A stretch of 64,000 nucleotides of DNA from an uncultured Pseudomonadota bacterium (lineage in GTDB: Bacteria > Myxococcota_A > UBA9160 > PR03): contig CAADGG010000084.1 of NCBI GenBank assembly GCA_900696485.1, forward strand, positions 17,630 through 81,629, in the 5' to 3' direction. Under the pieces are notes generated by a model. That model did not search any database and was not told the DNA's origin. It saw only the letters and a program-made list of their open reading frames with translations. Numbering within the stretch: the stretch's first letter is position 1; each line of letters begins with the position of its first letter. The translations under genes and the position numbers were made by a program. Positions 59,057-64,000 of the stretch are shown here, piece after piece.

Positions 59057-59598
59057 GAGGACGCCTCCGCGTGCGCCGCCACGGCCGCCTTCGTCTCGCG
59101 CAGCCGGCGCGCGGCGAGCCGGACTGAGCGGAGGATCGTCTTGTAGCCGGTGCAGCGGCACAGGTGGCCGCCCAGGAAGTCACGGATCTCCTCGTCGCTC
59201 GGATCGGGATTCTGCTCCAGCAGCTCGTGCACCGACAGCAGGAAACCCGGTGTGCAGAACCCGCACTGCAAGCCGTGCTCGTCGACGAAGGCCTGCTGGA
59301 TGGGGTGCAGCACGCCGTCGCGACCGAGGCCTTCGATCGTCGTGAGCCGGGCTCCGTCCGCCTGCACGGCGAGCATCAGACAGGCGCGCACGGTCCGGCC
59401 TTCGAGCAGGATCGTGCAGGCCCCGCACACACCGTGCTCACATCCGACGTGCGTGCCGCCGAGACCGAGATCCCCGCGCAGGAAATCGACGAGCGTGGTG
59501 CGCGGCTCCGCCACCGCCTCGACGGCGACTCCGTTGACGGTCATCCGGATGCGGCGCGCGGCGGACGACGGCTTCTCGTCGGAGAACGGGGACGTCAC
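59053..59598 (-). CDS. Molybdenum hydroxylase 2Fe-2S subunit
   Basis: 181 residues from GTG 59598, nested in the stop of the FAD subunit (GTGA). Two clusters are visible: the plant-ferredoxin type (GCEHGVCGACTILL, with a later Cys in RACLML) and the CxxC/CxC type of this family (QCGFCTPGFLLSV, HLCRCTGYKTI). It passes electrons from the Mo site to the FAD subunit. The N-terminal 20 residues (SPFSDEKPSSAARRIR) are a short extension before VNGVAVEAV. Confidence 0.95.
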   Translation of the reverse strand: MTSPFSDEKPSSAARRIRMTVNGVAVEAVAEPRTTLVDFLRGDLGLGGTHVGCEHGVCGACTILLEGRTVRACLMLAVQADGARLTTIEGLGRDGVLHPIQQAFVDEHGLQCGFCTPGFLLSVHELLEQNPDPSDEEIRDFLGGHLCRCTGYKTILRSVRLAARRLRETKAAVAAHAEASS

Positions 59599-60470
59599 GA
59601 GCTTCCCTCCGCCCGGGCGGCGGCCTCGGCGAGTCCGCGCCCGACCAGCACGCCGGCGAGATGGCAACGGTACGCGGCCGACGCATGGGGATCCGAGAGC
59701 GGTTCGGAAACGGCGTCGCGCGCGCACGCGGCCGCATGCTCGAAGGCCGGACGGCCCGGCGACTCGCCGAGCAGCGCGGCCTCGCCGGCGGACACGCGCA
59801 CCGGAACTGGAGCGACGCCGAACAGCACGATCCGCGCCGATGCGATCCGCCCGCTCTCGATGCCCAGCATCACGACCGCCCCGGCGAGCGCGAAGTCCCC
59901 GTGGCGGCGGGCGATCTCGAGCACCGACCAGCCGCTGCCGGCAGCCCGCATCGGCACGCGGATCTCGGTCAGGATCTCGCTCGGCTCGAGCGCGGTGGTG
60001 AACGGCGACGGAAAGAACGCCGCCGCATCGACGCTGCGTTCTCCTCGTTCGCCCGCGAGTCGCAGCGTCGCGCCGAGCGCGACGGCGACGGCGGGATACT
60101 CGGCGGCGGGATCCGCCTGCGCCATCGATCCGCCGACCGTACCGCGGTTGCGGATCTGCGGATGACCGATCAGCCGCGTCGCATCGTGGAGCAGCGGCTG
60201 GCGCGTCCGGATCAGCGCCGAGCGCTCGACGGCCGTCTTCGTCGTCATCGCTCCGATCGCGATCATCCCGTCGTCCTCGCGCACGTAGTCGAGGTCCGCG
60301 ATGCGCCCGAGGTCGACGAGCAGCGAGGGTCGCGCGAGCCGCATCGCGAGCAGCGGCAGCAGGCTCTGCCCGCCCGCCAGCAGCTTCGCGTCGCCATCGC
60401 TCGCACGCAGCAGCGCCGTGGCGTCGGCGACGCTGCGCGGAGCGGCATAGGCGAACGGAGGCGGCTTCAT
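59595..60470 (-). CDS. Molybdenum hydroxylase FAD subunit (CoxM-like)
   Basis: 291 residues from ATG 60470. FAD-binding motifs AGGQSLLPLLAMR (about residues 32-44) and NRGTVGGSMAQADPAAEYP (about 108-126) are canonical, and the C-terminal CO_deh_flav_C domain ends the protein. With the two downstream subunits it makes an M-S-L heterotrimer; the gene order medium-small-large matches cox operons. It lies 7 nt after the LLM oxidoreductase gene, so that enzyme is in the same operon. Confidence 0.94.
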   Translation of the reverse strand: MKPPPFAYAAPRSVADATALLRASDGDAKLLAGGQSLLPLLAMRLARPSLLVDLGRIADLDYVREDDGMIAIGAMTTKTAVERSALIRTRQPLLHDATRLIGHPQIRNRGTVGGSMAQADPAAEYPAVAVALGATLRLAGERGERSVDAAAFFPSPFTTALEPSEILTEIRVPMRAAGSGWSVLEIARRHGDFALAGAVVMLGIESGRIASARIVLFGVAPVPVRVSAGEAALLGESPGRPAFEHAAACARDAVSEPLSDPHASAAYRCHLAGVLVGRGLAEAAARAEGSS

Positions 60471-60477
60471 CGCGCGC

Positions 60478-61548
60478 TCATGCCCGCTTCAGCTCCTGCA
60501 CGATCTCGGCCACGCGCGCGTCGTCTCGGGACAACGCCGGCGGCAGATCGAGCAACAGCGTTCCGGCGTAGTCCCGGCAGCGCTCGACCAGCGTCGCCGC
60601 GAGCCGGTCCCACGTCGCGATCACCGCCCACTCCTCGAGCATGTCGTCGCGCACGACCGTCGCCATCTCTTTCCACTTCCCGGCGCGCGACAGGCGATGG
60701 AGCTGCTCCGCGGTGTCCATCCAGCCGTGGAATTCGAGCACGGAGTGGTAGGCCGGCGTCGACGCGTAGAACGCGATGCGTTGCTTGAGCGCCTGCTTCG
60801 CGGTCTCGACCTCGGCGTCGTTCCGGCCGGTCGCGAGGAACGGCGCGGCGATCAGCTCGATCTGCGCGGGCGCGCGTCCGGCCCGGCGCGCTCCATCCGC
60901 GATCGCCGGCACGATGACGTCGCGCGTGTGGCGGAACGTCGAGATCGGGTGGAGGCGCAGGCCGTCGCACAGTTCACCGGCCGTGCGCGCCATGTAGCGG
61001 TTCACCGCCGCGAGATCGATCGGAACGTGCGGATGCTCGATGGGACCCGGGTTGAAGAACGGCGGGAGCAACGTGAACTGATAGTGCTCGCCTTCGAAAT
61101 ACACGGGGCTCTTGCCGTCCTGGAACGAAGCCCAGATCGCCCGCAGACACTGCACGTACTCGCGCATGCGCGGGCCCGGCGGCGCGCTCCACGGCGCGCC
61201 GTAGCGGCGTTCGTTGTGCGCCTTCACCTGCGTCCCGAGGCCGAGACGGAAGCGGCCGGCGGCGAGTCGCTGCAGATCCCACGCGACCTGCGCCGTCGCC
61301 ATCGGACTGCGCGGGAACGCGATCGCGACGTTCGTTCCGAGCGTGATGCGCCGAGTGTGCTCGGCCGCGACGACGAGCGGCAGATACGGGTCGTGCCCGG
61401 CTTCCGGCGTGGTGAGGGCGTCGAAGCCGAGCGCTTCGGCGCGGCGGGACGCTTCGGCGATCGCCGCGATGCCGAGTGGCGCCTGACCCTCGCCGGCGTA
61501 CTGCTCGGTATCCGGACCGAGCAGGACGGTCTCGACGCGAAATGCCAC
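60478..61548 (-). CDS. LLM-class flavin-dependent oxidoreductase
   Basis: 356 residues; GTG 61548 is preferred to GTG 61554, because GGGAGG lies 6-8 nt before it and overlaps the earlier codon. Luciferase-like TIM barrel features: AEASRRAEALGFDALTTPEAGHDPYLPLVVAAEHTRRITLGTNVAIAFPRSPMATAQVAWDLQRLAAGRFRLGLGTQV. It uses F420 or FMN; the fold does not decide. It begins the operon with the molybdenum hydroxylase, amidohydrolase, thiolase-like, DUF35 and hydratase genes. The 341 bp before it are repeat-bearing and non-coding. Confidence 0.9.
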   Translation of the reverse strand: MAFRVETVLLGPDTEQYAGEGQAPLGIAAIAEASRRAEALGFDALTTPEAGHDPYLPLVVAAEHTRRITLGTNVAIAFPRSPMATAQVAWDLQRLAAGRFRLGLGTQVKAHNERRYGAPWSAPPGPRMREYVQCLRAIWASFQDGKSPVYFEGEHYQFTLLPPFFNPGPIEHPHVPIDLAAVNRYMARTAGELCDGLRLHPISTFRHTRDVIVPAIADGARRAGRAPAQIELIAAPFLATGRNDAEVETAKQALKQRIAFYASTPAYHSVLEFHGWMDTAEQLHRLSRAGKWKEMATVVRDDMLEEWAVIATWDRLAATLVERCRDYAGTLLLDLPPALSRDDARVAEIVQELKRA

Positions 61549-61740
61549 GATCACCTCCCGAAGACGGCCGCCGTGCCGGCGGTGCGTGGATGGCGGAACG
61601 TCGTCTGCAGCGCGACCGCCTGCCGCGGCCGGGCGAGCCCCGGGAGCTTACCCGATGCGTTCGTCCGGAGCGCGCCGAAATCTCGCTGCCGGCCGGGAGT
61701 TCGCTGCGGCCGGCGCGCTCGCGGCACGCGCCGGACCTTC

Positions 61741-61805
61741 GGACGAAGACTCGGGACGAAGACCCGGGACGAAGACTCGGGACGAAGACTCGGCACGAAG
61801 ACGGC
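61741..61805. repeat. 13-bp tandem repeat, five units
   Basis: GGACGAAGACTCG-type units start at 61741, 61754, 61767, 61780 and 61793; the last differs at both ends. Same period and ACGAAG core as the array at 18049-18125, 43 kb away. Confidence 0.92.
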
Positions 61806-61845
61806 GCGGCGCACGCACTGCGCCGCAGCCCTTTGCATCGGGTCG

Positions 61846-61854
61846 GTATCGTAT
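61846..61854. promoter_or_regulatory. Possible operator sharing ATACGATAC with the 36604 site
   Basis: GTATCGTAT on the plus strand is the complement of ATACGATAC, which occurs at 36600-36608 at the edge of the palindromic candidate operator. Both are upstream of catabolic operons and lie in AT-rich patches. A single 9-mer match is weak evidence. Confidence 0.3.
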
Positions 61855-61889
61855 CGAAACCCGGCATCGCTCCGCGCCGGTGCGTCCGT

Positions 61890-63209
61890 CTAGGACGCGT
61901 CCTGCGGCCCGTTCCGCGCGGCGAGCGCGGCCAGATCGATCGGCGTGTCGACATCGCGCAGCACCGCATCGTCGTCCATCTCGACGAGTGCGAGCTGCGC
62001 GGGATGGCGGTCGATCAGCGCGCGCGCGCCGACGTCGCCGGTGAGCGCCGCGATCTCGGCAAAGAACGCCGCGCCCCACAGCACCGGATTGCCGCGCTGG
62101 GCGCTCCAGGTGGGCACGCAGATCGTTCGGCCGGCGCGCGGATCGAAGGCCGCGATCAGCCGATCGACGTGGTGCGCCGCGACGTGCGGCATGTCGCCGA
62201 GCAATACGACGGCGCCGTCGAGCCCGGCCGGCAGCGCGGCCACGCCGGTGCGCAGGCTGCTGCTGAGCCCGTCGGCGAAATGCGGATTCTCGACGATCGT
62301 GACCGGGCGATCCGCGAGCGCCGCCCGCACGCGCTCGGCTTCGTGGCCGACCACCACCAGCACCGGCGTCGCGCGCGACGCCAGGGCCGCGTCGACCGCG
62401 CGCGTCACGAGCGGGGCGCCGGCAACCGTCCCGAGCAGCTTGTTGGCGGCGCCCATCCGGCGCGAGCGGCCGGCCGCGAGGACGACGGCGCCGATCCTGG
62501 GTGCGCGCCGCGCGCCGCCCCGGCGCGCGGCGATCATCTCCGCGAGGATCGCGACGGCGATCTCGGCCGGCGCGCGCGCGCCGATGTCGAGACCGACCGG
62601 CCCGCGGATGCGCGCGAGCGCCGCCTCGTCGTGCCCGCGCGCGGCGAGCCGGCGCCGCCGCGCGGCGTGGGTCCTGCGGCTGCCGAGCGCGCCGATGTAG
62701 AAGGCGTCGCTGCGCAGCGCCTGGTCGAGCGCCGGGTCGTCGAGTTTCGGGTCGTGGCTCAGCGTCACGACGGCGGTGCCGGCATCGAGGGCGAGGCGCG
62801 CGAGCGCCGCGTCGGGCCAGCCGCCATCGATGGCGAGGCCGGCGCCGGCAAAGTCCTGGCTCGCCGCGAAGGCCCGCCGCGGATCGACGATCGTGACGCC
62901 GTAGCCGACCAGCTTCGCCATGCGCGCCAGCGGCTCCGTGATGTGGACGGCGCCGACGACCACGAGCCGCGGCGCCGGCAGGTAGGGCCGCACGAACAGG
63001 ACGCCGTCGGGCGTCTCGCGGCGCAGCGCCTCGCCGCGCGTCAGGGCGTCCCGGACGGCTGCGACCACGTCCGGCGCGAGCGCCAGCTCGCCGTCGCTCG
63101 ACGTCGCCGTGATGACGCACTGCGCACCGCTGTCGAGCTGCGTCACGAGCGCGATCGGTGTGCCGGCCGCACGCGCGGAAACGAGCCGTTCGAGCGTCTG
63201 CGCGCGCAT
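61890..63209 (-). CDS. XdhC C-terminal domain fused to MobA/MocA-like nucleotidyltransferase
   Basis: 439 residues from ATG 63209, coupled to the previous gene (TGAGATG). Residues 1-230 form an XdhC Rossmann part: LPAPRLVVVGAVHITEPLARMAKLVGYGVTIVDPR, TLSHDPKLDDPALDQALRSDAFYIGALGS. Residues 240-439 form a molybdopterin cytidylyl/guanylyltransferase: IGAVVLAAGRSRRMGAANKLLG (nucleotide-binding loop), VVVGHEAERV, LLGDMPHVAAHHVD (Mg-binding Asp) and RGNPVLWG. It should add CMP to molybdopterin and insert the sulfurated cofactor into the hydroxylase encoded downstream. Domain fusion of the two maturation steps is known in some Mo-hydroxylase operons. Confidence 0.88.
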   Translation of the reverse strand: MRAQTLERLVSARAAGTPIALVTQLDSGAQCVITATSSDGELALAPDVVAAVRDALTRGEALRRETPDGVLFVRPYLPAPRLVVVGAVHITEPLARMAKLVGYGVTIVDPRRAFAASQDFAGAGLAIDGGWPDAALARLALDAGTAVVTLSHDPKLDDPALDQALRSDAFYIGALGSRRTHAARRRRLAARGHDEAALARIRGPVGLDIGARAPAEIAVAILAEMIAARRGGARRAPRIGAVVLAAGRSRRMGAANKLLGTVAGAPLVTRAVDAALASRATPVLVVVGHEAERVRAALADRPVTIVENPHFADGLSSSLRTGVAALPAGLDGAVVLLGDMPHVAAHHVDRLIAAFDPRAGRTICVPTWSAQRGNPVLWGAAFFAEIAALTGDVGARALIDRHPAQLALVEMDDDAVLRDVDTPIDLAALAARNGPQDAS

Positions 63210-63210
63210 C

Positions 63211-63600
63211 TCAGTCGATCCGTTCGACGAAGACCTGGATCCGGCCGCCGCACGCGAGCCCGACCTGCCACGCGTCATCGTCGCTGACGCCGAACTCGAG
63301 CAGGCGCGGACGGCCGTCGCCGAGGACGGCCAGCGCCTCCTCGATGACGGCGCCCTCGACGCAGCCGCCGGAGACCGAGCCGACGAAGCGCCCATCGGCG
63401 TCGACCGCCAACTGGCTGCCGGCCGGGCGCGGCGACGAGCCCCACGTCGCGACGACGGTCGCGAGCGCCACGCGCTTGCCGGCGCGCTGCCAGCCCGCAG
63501 CGGTCGCGAGCACGTCGGCGGGTGCGGCGGACGCGAGCACACCGGAGTGTGCGGCCGGCACGAGCACATCGGCATGTGCGGCCAACGGATCGACGGGCAT
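63211..63600 (-). CDS. XdhC/CoxI N-terminal domain protein
   Basis: 129 residues from ATG 63600; the frame is open to 63693, but no ribosome-binding site supports longer starts. TAAGWQRAGKRVALATVVATWGSSPRPAGSQLAVDADGRFVGSVSGGCVEGAVIEEAL is the XdhC N-terminal domain including the conserved Cys in SGGCVEG, and DDDAWQVGLACGGRIQVFVE ends it. Together with the N-terminal half of the next protein it rebuilds a complete XdhC, which carries and sulfurates molybdopterin. In most bacteria both domains are in one chain, so this is a split gene. Confidence 0.87.
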   Translation of the reverse strand: MPVDPLAAHADVLVPAAHSGVLASAAPADVLATAAGWQRAGKRVALATVVATWGSSPRPAGSQLAVDADGRFVGSVSGGCVEGAVIEEALAVLGDGRPRLLEFGVSDDDAWQVGLACGGRIQVFVERID

Positions 63601-63769
63601 CGGGCGCGACTCCTCGCTGCGCGCGGAGCAGGCGCACGCGAGCCCTCCGAACGCGAGCCGTGCAGGATGGCGCACCCGGCGCGGCCCGAGCAAGTCGGCC
63701 GCACGGCGTCCCGACCGCTTCGGCGGTACGATCCCGACCGGATCCCTCGTTCCGGCCGCCGCCCGAAGC

Positions 63770-63791
63770 CTGGAGGAATCCTGGAGGAATC
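63770..63791 (+). promoter_or_regulatory. Duplicated ribosome-binding segment
   Basis: CTGGAGGAATC occurs twice in tandem (63770-63780 and 63781-63791), immediately before GTG 63792. Both copies hold a full GGAGG. The second is 4 nt from GTG 63792 and 16 nt from ATG 63804, leaving the start ambiguous. Confidence 0.65.
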
Positions 63792-64000
63792 GTGTCGCTG
63801 GCCATGACTCGAGACGAGCGCGAAGCCTTCCTCGCGGATCTCCACATCGGAGTGATCGCGATCCCCGATCCCGGCCGCGGACCCCTCACCGCGCCGATCT
63901 GGTACGGCTACGAACCCGGCGGCGAGCTGTGGGTGCTGACCGATCGCACGTCGCGCAAGGGACGCCTGCTGCACGTCGGCACGCGCGTGTCGCTGTGCGC
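63792..64000 (+). CDS. Pyridoxamine-5'-phosphate-oxidase-fold flavoprotein (3' end outside window)
   Basis: 69 residues visible from GTG 63792 (or ATG 63804), still open at the window end. MTRDERE-AFLADLHIGVIAI, then PLTAPIWYGYEPGGELWVLTDRTSRKGRLL, is the N-terminal split-barrel pattern of PNPOx/F420-binding proteins. Members bind FMN or F420. It is divergent from the XdhC gene with 191 bp between, which hold a promoter region and the duplicated ribosome-binding site. Function within the fold cannot be decided from the part seen. Confidence 0.8.
   Translation, partial: MSLAMTRDEREAFLADLHIGVIAIPDPGRGPLTAPIWYGYEPGGELWVLTDRTSRKGRLLHVGTRVSLC

Larger units (their letters stand above)
61549..61889. 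other. 341-bp non-coding spacer
   Basis: Upstream region of the LLM/molybdenum hydroxylase operon and downstream region of the XdhC-MobA fusion. It holds a 13-bp tandem repeat (61741-61805) and an AT-richer stretch (about 61830-61862) with GTATCGTATC. No gene is supported; long open frames here are translations of the repeat. Confidence 0.7.

Overview
The window is GC-rich throughout (I judge about 70% by eye) and comes from a Gram-negative bacterium. It encodes a TonB protein, a TonB-dependent receptor and a second outer-membrane barrel, all with export signals. The gene content is catabolic: CoA-transferases, acyl-CoA ligases, crotonases, thiolases, an electron-transfer flavoprotein and a molybdenum hydroxylase. 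It resembles an environmental, possibly uncultured, high-GC lineage such as Binatota, Myxococcota, Desulfobacterota or Proteobacteria. The lineage is an inference; there is no rRNA or tRNA to place it.

Layout. 1-1732: a cut-off methyltransferase, a GT2 glycosyltransferase and a DUF2304 membrane protein, translationally coupled. 1907-6503 (minus): a multi-pass membrane protein, then a sphingosine-1-phosphate-lyase-like PLP enzyme coupled to an FGGY kinase. 6649-13645: an esterase, an acyl-CoA ligase, a crotonase, an alginate-export-type porin, a decayed flavoprotein fragment and an SDR. 13896-17894: a copper-acquisition cassette made of a small Cys/His-rich exported protein, TonB and an OprC-like receptor. 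18421-23863: an SCP2-like protein, two paralogous ferritin-like proteins (one without any iron ligands), a KstD-like flavoprotein and a crotonase. 23884-29600: a small unknown, nitronate monooxygenase, two CoA-transferases and an amidohydrolase. 29617-36572 (minus): a six-gene operon from a membrane Fe-S oxidoreductase through a SnoaL-like protein, a small unknown and an acyl-CoA ligase to a crotonase and a CoA-transferase. 36751-46124 (plus): a CoxG-like protein, a three-subunit acetone-carboxylase-type enzyme and three CoA-transferases. 46182-50630 (minus): EtfBA, a DUF35 protein, an SCP-x thiolase and a MenB/BadI-like crotonase. 50693-53110: a tandem-fused double CoA-transferase. 53139-63600 (minus): a crotonase, a second DUF35/thiolase pair, an amidohydrolase, the three subunits of a molybdenum hydroxylase, an LLM flavin oxidoreductase and XdhC/MobA-type maturation proteins. 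63792-end: a cut-off PPOX-fold flavoprotein.

How it fits together. Most of the window reads as machinery for degrading an alicyclic, terpenoid or steroid-like carbon source. Hydroxylation or desaturation would come first (molybdenum hydroxylase, diiron pair, KstD-like enzyme), then CoA activation (two ligases, eight CoA-transferase domains), then beta-oxidation-type steps. Electrons would go through EtfBA and the membrane Fe-S protein to quinone. The most suggestive arrangement is ketone carboxylase, then CoA-transferases, then a ring-cleaving-type crotonase. No transcription-factor gene is recognisable, but palindromic operator-like sites lie in divergent promoter regions.

The spacers are rich in short tandem repeats (4, 8, 9, 13, 18/36, 19 and 22 bp units). 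Two copies of a 110-bp element have 18-bp inverted ends that differ by compensating base changes.
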